This document shows, piece by piece, positions 46,101 through 54,829 of a stretch of 64,000 nt of DNA. The stretch is from Micropterus salmoides (lineage: Eukaryota > Chordata > Actinopteri > Centrarchiformes > Centrarchidae). The stretch is taken from positions 9,672,711 through 9,736,710 of the forward strand of contig NW_024040040.1 in assembly GCF_014851395.1 (NCBI RefSeq), written 5' to 3'. A program made the translations under genes and the position numbers. Each line of letters starts with the position of its first letter. Position 1 is the first letter of the stretch. The notes under the pieces are model-generated. The model was not told where the DNA came from. It ran no database searches and saw only the letters and a list, made by a program, of their open reading frames with translations.

Positions 46101-48441
46101 CCCTCCTCCTCCTTATCACAGCTCAGAGAGCCCAGTAATTGAAAAGGAGATTTAGCAAGCCTGTTCTCACAGATGGTGCATCGCATTTCTGAGAGAATAA
46201 TACGATTGTGGCCCTCACCATTCAATAGCTCTTCTCAACCATTCAAAGTTTAAAGTGAAGCGAACAGACAGACGTGCTGCAGCGGATCTTACTTTCTCTA
46301 CCATCTCTTGTGCTTCAGTCTGACTCAGGCCTCACGTGGCACCTTGACTCTGGCCTGATGGGAGCCAGCTCATCGCTAAGTCACACTCCTGAAGATGTGT
46401 GACTGTTCAAGCACTTTCAGCTTGATGGTTACCTTCTGACAGGCAAAATGAAGCCCACAGAAAAGCCTCTCTGAAAGACAGGCTCTTGTTAGATATTGAG
46501 CAATTTTCAGGCAGGATTCTAAGGCCACATTTTCTGATCGGCTGTCAGCCACAAAAAAAGGCCAGCTTTTTATATAAGAATAAGAAGAACACCTATTAAC
46601 CCAGTCAACATAAAGTTATCAGATTAATTTGATCCCCCCCCTGTTCCTGTCAGCTCTGTTTGCAGATTTCAGATTTCTTCAACCTCAAGCACACATTTGA
46701 TGGTATTAAAAAGCTTTCCTTCAGACAAGTGTGGAGAAGGTTTGTATGGATTATAAACACTTTCTGCTCCCTTAAGGAATAGTTTGACATTTTGGGAAAT
46801 ACTCTAATTTGTCTTCTTGCCGAGTGTTAGATGAGAAGATCAATACCACTCTCGTGTCTCCGTTCAATTCAGTAAGGAACTATAACCAGCCGCTGCTTAA
46901 ATTATCTAAGCATAAAGGCAGGAAACAAGAAAGAAACAAGTAGCCTCGCTCTGTCCAAAGGTAACAAAACATGTCTACCAGCACCTCTAAAGCTCACTAA
47001 TTAACAAATTACCTTGTGTGAGATATTATCTTGCTTGTTTAAAGGTTCAGTGTGTAAATCTTTCCAAGCATGTAGGAGAAGCTTCGGTGGCCGACACGCT
47101 CTGTCGGCTCTTGTGCTAAATAATATGTGTGGTCATCCATTTGTCCAAATTTCACATCTCTTCTTACTTCTAATAAACCAGACTACTACTACTACTACTA
47201 CTACAACAACAACTACTACTACTACTACTACTTCATACATAATCAACGTAGTGACAAAACGTGCTCTGCAAAGCATTTTATCCATTTGGGCTAATGTAGA
47301 AACATGGCGGCGCAACATGGCGACATTTATGGTGTATGTAGACAGAAATGGCTCATTATCTAAGGTAATAAAAACATAACGGTTCATTATTTAAGGTCTT
47401 TATATACCACGCAAAATATAGTTTTGTTTATTTTTATTGCATTTCTGTCAATAGATCCTCCTAAATATTACACACTGAACATTTAATCTGTACAAAAATA
47501 TACAAATAATGTAAAAACGATAAGTTATGGTTTTATGGGGGATTGTGTCGAGGAATATTTCTTGGCTGGGCGCAGTGACTTCCTGGAAGTGACTCAACAG
47601 ACTAAATAATGCTATTTAGTGTGCTTTAGAGGTGCTAGTAGGCCGATTTTCAAACCTTCAAACAGCATTTGGCTGTTTCATCCAAGCTAACCAGTTCAAG
47701 TAGCTCTTAGCAGAAAAGCAAATTTACTGAAATATCAAATTGTTCCTATATTAAAATTTAAGTCCACCTGACATTCCTGTCTAGCATAATAGTGTTGCTA
47801 CATTTAACTACATGACTCTACACAGCTCCACTATGGACGCTAATAGTGGTCAGTGTTTGTAAGAAGAAAGATTGTCTGTGCTACCATAGTCCTTAATGCT
47901 GTTTGTTATATTGAAAAATTGTTGAAATATTTACTAAATTGCAGGCACAAAGTCTTGAAAGGAAAACTAAAGAAAACATATCTTGGTTAGAATTAAAAGA
48001 TTTTAGAAGATTCTTACTGCCCCCAAATACAAAATGGTGTTAAAGCCCTACTTTGCCAGCTAGAGAGACTTATGATGACTTCCATCCCATATTTAAAAAA
48101 CAAAACACAGCAAATTAAGCTGAAATATATTGTAATGTTGTAGTTTATGTTGCTGTTCAGACCAGGTTTGAAATTAAATAGTTCATTCTCACCCATAAAG
48201 TAGGAGACCGTCTTGCACATGGCGCCCCCGAAGATGAAGTCCTCCAGGATGTTGGGGATGAGGGTGAATGGCATGCAGAAGATGGCCATCATGAGGTCGC
48301 TGACCGCCAGCGACAGCAGGAAGGAGTTGGTGACGGTCCGCATGCGCTTGTTCAGCATCAGGACCACAATGATAAGCAGGTTGCCAAAGACGCTGAGCAG
48401 GAAGATCAAAGAGTAAAGCAGGATGCGCAGCGAGTCCGTCT
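27596..48441 (-). CDS. cckbr: Cholecystokinin/gastrin receptor type B (CCK2R-like), 5'-partial, four exons: join of 27596-28173, 28963-29090, 35840-36101, 48193-48441
   Basis: Class A peptide GPCR of the plasma membrane that binds CCK and gastrin peptides and, in the known family, signals mainly through Gq to phospholipase C. The four exons join cleanly (phases 1, 2, 1) into 405 residues ending at TGA 27596-27598. Visible family marks are FGN in TM1, SLAVSD in TM2, ERY (the CCK-receptor form of DRY) after TM3, FFICWMP in TM6, NPIIYCF in TM7, an acidic GCYIQ patch in loop 3 and an SYTT motif near the C-terminus. SFIHLLSY in TM7 has the histidine of CCK2 receptors, where CCK1 receptors have leucine. 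Human CCKBR is about 447 residues, so roughly 40-50 N-terminal residues on exon 1 are missing. Introns 2, 3 and 4 are about 12.1, 6.7 and 0.8 kb. Teleosts often carry two cckbr copies; which one this is cannot be told here. Confidence 0.93.
28174..28962 (-). other. cckbr intron 4 (789 bp)
   Basis: Bounded by GTGAGA (from 28962) and ATTCCACAG (to 28174) on the minus strand. It is AT-rich with no recognisable repeat. If retained, the reading frame of exon 4 would stop about 16 codons into the intron. Confidence 0.85.
28963..29090 (-). CDS. cckbr: cckbr coding exon 4: TM5 and start of third intracellular loop
   Basis: The acceptor TGTTTTTCAG ends at 29091 and the donor GTGAGA starts at 28962. 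The exon is 128 nt (1 nt, 42 codons, 1 nt), matching the phase-2 end of exon 3 and the phase-1 start of exon 5. It encodes TM5 (YVLLLFTLFFIPGVVM), the conserved VAYGLISREL at the cytoplasmic end, and the first residues of loop 3 (GIQFELGQNRETT). The AYGLISREL wording matches CCK2 receptors closely (CCK1 has AYGLISLEL). Confidence 0.93.
29300..29440 (+). repeat. Possible LINE 3'-end fragment
   Basis: One plus-strand frame reads RYSFSLQAIRLLSTLG, which resembles the C-terminal (FIPQAIRLLN-like) end of reverse transcriptases from L2/Rex-type LINEs. It is short and the flanks are not recognisable, so this is tentative. Confidence 0.3.
31500..31705 (-). repeat. GGTTAGGTTTAGG-type dispersed repeat, copy C
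   Basis: Reverse orientation relative to 19637. CCTAAACCTAACCAAGTTG, GGTGCCTAAACCTGACC and, before them, CTGGGTGGGTGGGTCAG with TTTCACCCAGAAG correspond to the reversed blocks of copy A. Confidence 0.6.
32968..33060 (+). repeat. Dispersed repeat (CAACTATTGGATGGA type), copy A
   Basis: The block GTATCTCCAACAACTATTGG followed by CTGTCATGACATTTTGTAC is recognisable as a widespread teleost repeat. A second, diverged copy is near 37005-37145. Confidence 0.5.
34204..34230. repeat. (TCC)n microsatellite
   Basis: Nine or so TCC units; on the opposite strand it gives a poly-Glu frame that is not a gene. Confidence 0.95.
35840..36101 (-). CDS. cckbr: cckbr coding exon 3: TM3, TM4, second extracellular loop
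   Basis: The acceptor TTCCTGCAG precedes 36101 and the donor GTAGGT begins at 35839. The split codon at the 5' end makes Gly (G|GG), and the 3' end is phase 2. The exon encodes TM3 (GISVSISTFSLVAIAI), the ERYSAIC motif, intracellular loop 2 (NPLKSRSWQTRSHA), TM4 with ATW and VPYPVF, and the second extracellular loop. That loop has an N-glycosylation sequon (SNGT), the conserved disulfide cysteine in HMCRLDWP, and ends with QTW, the Trp codon being completed in exon 4. The Met-Cys-Arg triplet is the form seen in CCK1 receptors; human CCK2 has a different sequence there. Confidence 0.94.
36830..36985. repeat. Dispersed teleost repeat with tRNA-like end
   Basis: GTATCTTGCCCAAGGATAC, GACATGCAGCATGGAGGAG, GGGATTGAACCGCCG and TCTCCTAAGCCACAGCCG form a recognisable teleost interspersed repeat. 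No coding capacity. Confidence 0.55.
37005..37145 (+). repeat. Dispersed repeat (CAACTATTGGATGGA type), copy B
   Basis: GATTGTCATGAAACCTG, TTTTCATGGTCCCCAGC and GGTGACCCCTTAAACTTTC align with the family represented at 32968, here extending farther 3'. Confidence 0.5.
37490..37795. repeat. Composite dispersed repeat, reverse orientation to the one at 50148
   Basis: The left part (AGATCCTTTATTGTCACATAC, TTTAACCCATCCC) is a common teleost repeat. The right part (CACGGGGAGAACATGCAAAC, TCCTCACAGAAAGGCC, GGGTTTGAACCCGTGACC, ACTGTGAGGGCACAGTGC) is the reverse complement of the 'GTGGTTAGCACTG' SINE-like family. Confidence 0.6.
39445..39648. repeat. Left terminal inverted repeat of Tc1-like element
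   Basis: About 204 bp, paired with 40835-41033. It has a slightly longer CATT tandem (CATTCATTCATTCATT) than the right repeat. Confidence 0.92.
39823..40720 (-). pseudogene. Tc1-like transposase, frameshifted
   Basis: Reading on the minus strand, pieces of one transposase occur in successive frames. About 40620-40720 carries the N-terminal region. 40341-40616 gives the helix-turn-helix part (INREVKGRKRCGRKK, then NRTLERIVKQNP and GVSASRTTTHRRM). 40064-40498 gives the first catalytic stretch (EWSKVMFSDK, with the first Asp). 39823-40212 gives SVMVWGAMSSAGVGPL, the second Asp stretch (FIFQKDLAPAHSAK) and the terminal DDE motif (NSPDLNPIENL). At least three frame changes prevent a full-length product, so the copy is non-autonomous unless helped by another transposase. 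A canonical Trp after ENL is Leu here. Confidence 0.88.
40835..41033. repeat. Right terminal inverted repeat of Tc1-like element
   Basis: About 199 bp, reverse complement of 39445-39648 apart from scattered differences. Confidence 0.92.
42340..42400. repeat. Short dispersed teleost repeat
   Basis: TTATTTATATAGCACTTTTG followed by AAAGTGCTTTACAAAG is a recognisable interspersed repeat; the two halves form a small inverted repeat around AGCACTTT/AAAGTGCT. Confidence 0.5.
46772..47040. repeat. Palindromic MITE, left part (interrupted by the element at 47046-47481)
   Basis: Starts TTAAGGAATAGTTTGACATT at 46772 and continues with TCTTCTTGCCGAGTGTTAG, AAGCATAAAGGCAGGAAAC, GCTCTGTCCAAAGGTAAC, CAGCACCTCTAAAGCTCAC up to CTTGTTTAA. 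This is the best-preserved left arm in the window. Confidence 0.75.
47046..47481. mobile_element. Non-autonomous DNA transposon (CAGTGTGTAA-end family), copy 2, nested
   Basis: The left end (AGGTTCAGTGTGTAAA) and right end (TTACACACTGAACA) are inverted repeats, and both abut TTTAA. Inside are GCGGCGCAACATGGCGAC and the typical GGTTCATTATTTAAGGTC, plus an internal CTA/ACT triplet run. No transposase. It belongs to the family of copy 1 at about 12210-12911. Confidence 0.75.
47182..47232. repeat. (ACT)n trinucleotide microsatellite
   Basis: Two ACT runs separated by an ACAACAACA interruption. It lies inside the nested MITE and gives artefactual poly-Thr and poly-Val frames. Confidence 0.95.
47482..47710. 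repeat. Palindromic MITE, remainder after the insertion
   Basis: Continues the interrupted element with TCTGTACAAAAATATAC, GTTATGGTTTTATGGGGG, TTTCTTGGCTGGGCGCAGTG (centre of the palindrome) and then the inverted GCTTTAGAGGTGCTAGTAGG. The right end is eroded. Confidence 0.65.
48193..48441 (-). CDS. cckbr: cckbr coding exon 2: TM1, TM2, first extracellular loop
   Basis: On the minus strand a pyrimidine-rich acceptor ending in CAG precedes 48441, and the exon ends at 48193 before GTGAGAAT. It starts and ends in phase 1 (2 nt, 82 codons, 1 nt). It encodes the start of TM1 (SLRILLYSLIFLLSVFGN), intracellular loop 1 with KRMRTVTN, TM2 with SLAVSDLM and CMPF, and the first extracellular loop with FIFGGAMCK. 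The cysteine there is the conserved disulfide partner at the top of TM3. Residues before TM1 read (E)TDS, so the extracellular N-terminus with its glycosylation sites must lie on a separate upstream exon, as in mammalian CCKBR. Confidence 0.94.
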
Positions 48442-49230
48442 CTGACAGAGAAAGAGAGAGGACATTATAAGATCTGTTTTTCTACATAGTTTGGCTGATC
48501 AATTAAAGGAAGGAAACACAACTGAATTACCAAGAACTATACACAGCTTTGAATGAATGGAATGGCGTTGTCTGTCTTCTACAATAAAAATATGAACTTG
48601 TTGTGAACTCAGTTCGTCAAAACCTCTGTGTGCCTGTGTGGGTACTTTTTCTTGTAGTCCTGGGAGACAACCAAATGTTTATTGTTACTGGAAACTGCAA
48701 TAAACAAAGAAGAAAAAGTGGAAGAACAAATAAAGGAGGCAGAAGAGGAAGATTGATGGTTTAAATGGACTGGCTGGTTGACAAAAGACAAATGTAGAAC
48801 ATTTTCTTCATCTGTATGCAGTGCTTTTTCTTGGAATCATTCAAGCAAAACCCACACATTATATGACACATGAAATGATAAAGTAAGCAGACGTTGAATA
48901 CAAAAGTGTAAGAAAACATCGATACATGAAGAGAACAGTCTCAGGTTTGTCACCTGGGAAATGAGGCTCCGGCACATACACAACACCAAAGTCTATTACA
49001 AGGCAGAATAACTTTGCATAATCAACATCTTAAATTGTGCTATGTCAATATTTTTCTGCTCGCCCTGTGAACCAGACGATAATTGAAATAAGAAAAAAAG
49101 GAAGACATACAACATCAACAGTGCTGCACAGACTGTGTCAGGCGGGAACCTAGCGGGAAAATAACTCAAACTGGAAAAACAAAATCAAAATTAAACTCTT
49201 ACTATTTGCATCATCAACATTACATTTACA

Positions 49231-49290
49231 TTAAATTTATTTAGCTGGTGCTTTTATCCAAAGCCACTTAAAGTTAGTGCGTTCAACCAC
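49231..49290. repeat. Fragment of the TTTATCCAAAGC-type dispersed repeat
   Basis: TTTAGCTGGTGCTTTTATCCA and AAGCCACTTAAAG match the left part of the repeat at 52486. Confidence 0.55.
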
Positions 49291-49866
49291 GTGTGTACAA
49301 TTCCAAAATTATAAGAATCATGCAGGAACAACAAATATCAAACACACTCACACACAAGTGCTCCAAAAAAAAAGACATAAAACAGTGCTGAATCACTCAA
49401 ACACAAATCCATGCATGCTATGCACACTGTATATACTGTCATATCTACCTAGAAAGAAATGGCCAATAAAGCCTATTCTGAGCCTGATTAGCCTCCACTG
49501 GATAAACCCACCCCTGCATAGAAATAATAGAACATTTTCCATACCGTGCTATCACCTGACAAATACAAGTAAGAATGAAAGAAACGGTCAACTTAAATAA
49601 ACGTGTTTCCTTCTTTCAGCCTTGACATACAGCTGAGCATCAGTGAGAGCTGGATTGCCCAGCCAGAGGGTTTTTGGGATGCTCTCTTCACTCACACCGG
49701 CCTGTCACAGTGAGTCTGCTTGAGAATTACAGTATCTAACAGGACAAGGTCGGGGCAGGCCGTGTGCTGTGCTGACTGTGTCCTCTCATTAAGGACAGTG
49801 ACATGGGACAAGTCTAAAGGTCTGCAGCAGAGCCTGCAGACAGAGCATCACACATCAGCTTGGAGG

Positions 49867-49909
49867 AGCACACACACACACAAACACACACACACACACA
49901 AACAAACAG
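49867..49909. repeat. Imperfect (CA)n microsatellite
   Basis: CA run interrupted by AAAC units. Confidence 0.93.
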
Positions 49910-50147
49910 TACTGTATGTTCAAATAATTATCACTCACATGTGGGATTTACAATGTGTTTTTGTGCCACAGGTAGTGGCAAACCAAGGAAACAATGATGC
50001 AATTTTGTTTTGATAATTTCATACGGTCCTCTCACACAGACTTAAATCTCAATGCTTCCTAAATAAAAAACACATGAAACGTAACAGTGAATTGTGGTAT
50101 TTCAGAAAGTATTTTTTTGTGTACAGTACAACAACACAATAATTTTG

Positions 50148-50412
50148 TGCACGGTGGTGCAGTGGTTAGCACTGTCGCCTTACAGCAAGAAGGTTGTGGG
50201 TTCAAACTCCGGTTTCCCCAGCCTTTCTGTGCATGGTCTGCGTGGGTTCTCTCCGGGTGCTCCGGCTTCCTCCCGCCATCCATAGACTAGGTTGATTGGT
50301 GACCCTAAATTGTCCTGAGTGGTTGTTTGTCTATGTGTGGCTTGACTGCCGACCTGTCCAGGTTGTACCCTGCCTTGCGCCCAATGTCAGCTGGGATTGG
50401 TTCAGCAAAGTT
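50148..50412 (+). repeat. SINE-like dispersed repeat with tRNA-like promoter boxes
   Basis: An A-box-like GCAGTGGTTAGCACTG and a B-box-like GGGTTCAAACTCC sit in the first 70 bases. They are followed by GCGTGGGTTCTCTCCGG, GCTCCGGCTTCCTCCC, GGTGACCCTAAATTGTCC and CCCAATGTCAGCTGGGATTGG. The order is that of an abundant teleost repeat. A related copy lies in the opposite orientation at about 37.69-37.79 kb. Confidence 0.75.
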
Positions 50413-52485
50413 ATATGGTCTTGCTTTAAGACATGTGAACACATAAAACATTCTTTTACTAACTATTTTCATTATTTTTATGTCTTGCTACTAACTAACT
50501 AACCTATGTCTTAAACCTCTTACCAAGTGGTATGTAGTGCATGGGCCTTTGTGGGCATATTTACTAATTTACTTATTTTGATACTGTGGTATTAGTATTT
50601 TGACAATTGTGTCTTATGACATACGTCTTATGTATTTAATGTGTGATATAACCATTTTGCTAAAAAAAAATTTAACGTTTCATTTGATTGTCTGTTGAGG
50701 CAAATGTTGAGGCAATAGCCAATATCAAGTTAAGGTTTTCAATTTGCAGAGGACAGCAAAGATAAAAGTAGATGAGGTCTGGATTTGAACCCAAGACACT
50801 GCAGGATGCATGTTAATCACCTCTGCCACCTGAGAGACCAAGTTGCCCTCCAATATGAATAATTCTTTTGATAAAATAATCCTCTGATGGCTTTGAGAGC
50901 AGTTTCATCAGCCAAAGATTGACAACACGGTCACATAAGCAACATCCACCCTGTTACAGCCAGTGAAATATAAATCTGCAACGCGGGTGACGAGTTTGAC
51001 AAGAGTCTGATTTAAACAAAGCATTATTGGACATATGCATAATCAGCACTGACTTCTGTGACCTCCTACACAAACACCAAGAGGGGAGCCCCTACTGGCT
51101 GGGCAGCCTCTATTGTGTTAGACGTTGTGCGATTGAGCCGAGTGAAAATGGAATTATCTATTCATTGAGCACCAGCGGTACGTTGGCTCCCCTGAGCCTA
51201 ACGACTGCAGGACAATTCACTTTAGTTCCTCTGACTCCCTCAAGCGTGACAGCTGTGTTCAAATCCACAGGCATCTATAAATATATCACAGGGATGGAGC
51301 TCACCTCTGAGATGCTTATTTGCAGCAGGAGTTGTTGACGTGGAAAATCTTAGCCACGACGACCCAAGGCTGAGGCATCAACACTGCAGCTTATGTTAGG
51401 GCTATATCTGTTTATCTAATCTCCGTTTGCTCTATTCGTACAGTGTATCCTATTGGCTGCTGCGATGCAAACTGTAATTATGTTTCCCCGCAAGGATCAT
51501 TAAAGTTTCATTAGTTCACTTTGTCTTATCTTTAGGCGAGGATTAGCACAACTTCATAGGAGACATCATGTAATTTGAAAGCTTTGTTATTTATTAGAGG
51601 TTGTAAGATGAGTATTTTTATAGATTCATCCTGATACACAAATAAAAAATTCTAATGATCATCAATAATGAGTAGTAATAAACTTAGAGGTGATATGACT
51701 GAGATGCAAAAAAAGAGCCAAAATTCGGAACTATGCTTTTAATCACTACCTTGCCAACACGCTGTAAACCCCAGTGAGATGATGAAATATTAGACATGAC
51801 TGTCAGTTCCTTCCAAATCTGATGTTACACCTAATTACAAGTGAGCAGAAAGCTCTTTGGAAATGAACCTGTGAAGCAGTAGATATGAGTCAGTTAATGA
51901 GTCCTGAACTTGTGGGAGTCAGCAACTAATTCCCTTTTCTCAAGTTCTGTTCAAGTAATAACTAGTGTCATTTAAATCAGGAGAGACAAGGGAATGAAGT
52001 AAAGATAATGTTTACTATAATAAGACATGTTGACAAAAAGGTGCAATCAAGGGTCATCTGCACTGAGCAGCAGCAAGATAAATCCCCCCATGGAGACCAG
52101 ACACTGGTGGTGCTGGCTAATGACTCTTCTGAGGCTGATTAAATGATGAAACTGATAAATCTGCGAAGGTTGGGCTGTGATGGGGAGGTGGAGGGGCACG
52201 CACAAAAGCAGCACAAATGTACTAAAGGCAGACAGAGAATCATATTTTAAAAAGACAGCAGCAAGATGGTAAGCTAACAATGTAGGTATGAAACAGCTGA
52301 TATGACAACTGACATCTCTGAGAGGAATTAATGGTAGGATAGTTTGAGAAATAAATTACAGGCAGGTGAGTTAAAAGCTCCGTTAAAGCTAGTAAGTGGA
52401 CCTTGAGTCAAGTCATTTTTTCAAATTTCTATTCCAAGGTCAGGAAGGAACTTTTAATGAATGCATTTATGCCTGACTTAAAGTA

Positions 52486-52665
52486 ATAATTTATATTTAG
52501 CTGACACTTTTATCCAAAGCGACTTACAATTGCTATATATGTCAGAGGTCGCATGCCTCTGGAGCAACTAGGGGTTACATGTCTTGCCACACAACAGTGG
52601 ATGGGTCACCCGGGTCGCTCACACCAAAGGCAAGCATCTTATCCATTGCGCCATCACCACACCAA
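52486..52665. repeat. TTTATCCAAAGCGACTTACA-type dispersed repeat, copy B
   Basis: TTTAGCTGACACTTTTATCC, AAGCGACTTACAATTGC, ATATATGTCAGAGGTCGC and GGAGCAACTAGG. It is the longest of three copies in this window (24965, 49231, 52486). Confidence 0.7.
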
Positions 52666-53139
52666 TTTAATGTCAGTCAGTTAATGGACTTTGTTTCAGT
52701 GCTAATTTCAACACAAAAACCCGCTATTTACTTTCATATTGCATGGAAACTGTAGTTCCCTCTCAAGGGTGTGCATTTCAAAGAGATCTAACAACAGGTG
52801 CGTTTGAGAGGACTGCAGCTGATTTTTGTCAACTTGATAATCTAACGTGAGCTGCAGGTGACTGCAGGGGAGGGTATAAAAACAGTGCTGTCAAGTCGGA
52901 CACATTCTACCTGCATGAGCTTACTGTGAGCTGAGATCAATGACTGATCGTGCGGGATTTGCAAGGAAAAATGTTGCAAGACCAGGCAATAGTAGGTTTT
53001 AATGTCATGTGACATGGTGACATTTTGCAGCGCCGGCGAAAGTCGGACACAATTTCTAACCAGCATGCCTTACTTGAAGTCCAGCATGCATCACATTAAG
53101 TCAGTGCTGCGCAGTGCTAAATGAAGTCAAACGCACCTA

Positions 53140-53140
<1 letters not shown>

Positions 53141-53177
<37 letters not shown>
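53141..53177. repeat. (TG)n microsatellite
   Basis: Uninterrupted TG dinucleotide run. Confidence 0.97.
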
Positions 53178-53179
<2 letters not shown>

Positions 53180-53396
53180 TATTCTGTTTCTAAGCTTCGA
53201 TAGGAACTACATAACATGGTGCACCTTGTAAGTACTACGCAAGGTTGGCAGAATCATGACGTTTCACTGTTGTTGTGCATGTTCACCTACGGAAGCACTA
53301 AGGGGCCATAGATTTATCTCTTTATTTTACTCCGTTTCCCCGTGATAATGGGATAATTATCTCGTGATCTCGAGATAACAAAACAGTAGTTTAACA

Positions 53397-54730
53397 TAGG
53401 GGTTGGCAAGAACGTTTCTTAATGGTTCTTAATCTAATTGAAGGTGGCATTAGTGTCACTTAGTGGTTCAGTTGGTAAGATACATGATTTATAGTCTTAA
53501 GATTGTGAGTTCAATCCTCATGGAAGATTAACTGTTGAAAACAGACCCCTTTTTCCAGAAAAAACGCCTAAAATGACATACCCAAAATGAATCAGGAATA
53601 ACTCCTCAACCATTTGGCCTAGATGCATAATTCTGGTCTCCTTTGAAAAGTCAGAAGCTAAGAAATATGAATCCATTGTGTATTAATATATTTATTTTAC
53701 TTTTACAGACTACATGGAGATGCAATAAAGAAAAAATGTGATATTTTTATCCTCGCCTGGTAAAAAAAAGCTATATTTTAATGCAATAAACCATCAAAAG
53801 CATCCTGAGGAAGCTTTTAATGCAACTGAATATCTTCTAATACACCTAGAATGCAATTGTAACTGTAAATCTGATGAAAATAAACTAAAATACAACAGTT
53901 ATCATACAACATTTTCAAATATACCAGGCGAATTTCCATATTTTGGCAATATTTATTGTTAAAATGTTGACTTTTATTGATAGATATCTTTAAAACACTC
54001 AGTCCATACAACTTATTTCCAAATGACAAAACATTGAAATATTGATAAAAACAGGAGTATTCATCAACATTCCTGTCACCAAAAGCACTCCCATCCTTTA
54101 CAGGCCTGTAGATTGAGAACGGAACATCACACAGTGATGGCAGGGGGGGGTTATAAATCGATTCGGCTTGAGCAGACCATGTCTATATATCTCCAACGGA
54201 TCAGCCACAAAATGGCAAAAAATACCGTATGTTTTCAAGCAGCATTTTTCCTCTCTCCAGAAAAAGACAACAGCAAGCAGGCAGCTTGCAGGTATTGCGC
54301 AATAATGAAGATGGCGCCCGCTTAGACTCGGAGCAACAACGTTGGCAGGTTTCGGCGTTAAAACGGCGGAAATTTTTTTTTTTCAATCAGTAACATCACC
54401 CAGAGCGCCATCGCCCCTGGTACCGCGTCTGTTTTCAACAGGTTAAAAAATCTTATTCATATTATTATGAAGATGACTGATTCACATGCTCACAATTAAT
54501 CACGTGCTGGAGTGTGCGCATCCTGGCGATTGGTCCACATTCATCAACCTATAGACTTTTCATTTCCCAATCATTCCCAGGCAGAGGAAATTCATCCGCT
54601 TCTCATTCAGGTGAATCAATTTAACTACACATTTCCTGACAGCTATTTCAGAACCTTTGAAATAGCCGTAACTGCTGACTCAGCACAATGACACAAAATT
54701 ATCGTTAGGAAACACACGTGCCGACCCCTG
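53397..54730. mobile_element. hAT-like non-autonomous element nested in 53288-54818
   Basis: The left end TAGGGGTTGGCAAGAACG and the right end (reverse complement CAGGGGTCGGCACGTG) resemble the CAGGGGT(C/G)GGCA termini of hAT elements. A matching 8-bp target duplication is not evident, so the insertion is old or the boundary is off by a few bases. The interior includes a tRNA-like segment and no recognisable transposase. Confidence 0.55.
53454..53528 (+). repeat. tRNA-like segment (tRNA pseudogene or SINE head)
   Basis: TAGTGGTTCAGTTGGTAAG is A-box/D-arm-like. At 53505-53521 there is a T-arm with a 5-bp stem (GTGAG/CTCAT) and a TTCAATC loop. I could not build a convincing acceptor stem, so a functional tRNA is unlikely. 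Confidence 0.45.
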
Positions 54731-54829
54731 TATTCAGCTATGGTTCATTATTTCGAGATCATGATCATCATTATTATTAAATAACAATATGAATCGATGG
54801 CCGCTTAGGGCTTCTGTATTCGCCAGTTT

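Larger units (their letters stand above)
36102..48192 (-). other. cckbr intron 2 (12.1 kb)
   Basis: Bounded by GTGAGA (48192) and TTCCTGCAG (36102). It is the most transposon-rich intron: dispersed repeats at 36.8-37.2 kb and 37.5-37.8 kb, a complete Tc1-like element at 39445-41033, a small repeat at 42.34 kb, and a palindromic MITE with another MITE inside it at 46.8-47.7 kb. The interval 43-46.7 kb shows nothing recognisable. Confidence 0.8.
53288..54818. mobile_element. DNA transposon-like element (TACGGAAGC ends), outer element of a nested pair
   Basis: The left end TACGGAAGCACTAAGGGGCC and the right end (reverse complement TACAGAAGCCCTAAGCGGCC) are imperfect inverted repeats that continue with CAT(A/C)GATT. 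Next to the left end is a TCTCGTGATCTCGAGATAA palindrome, seen again in part (ATTTCGAGATCATGATC) near the right end. No transposase was found. Most of its interior is the element at 53397-54730. Confidence 0.65.

Noticed and set aside
47014..47387. Poly-Thr and poly-Val frames on both strands
   Set aside because: Produced by the ACT triplet repeat inside a MITE.
49690..49800. Possible cckbr exon 1 before a GTGTGAGTG site
   Set aside because: The ATG frame meets a stop before the donor.
51305..51380. Possible cckbr exon 1 with an N-x-S sequon before GTGAGC
   Set aside because: The ATG frame that contains the sequon ends in TAA before the donor, and the frame compatible with phase 1 has no start codon.
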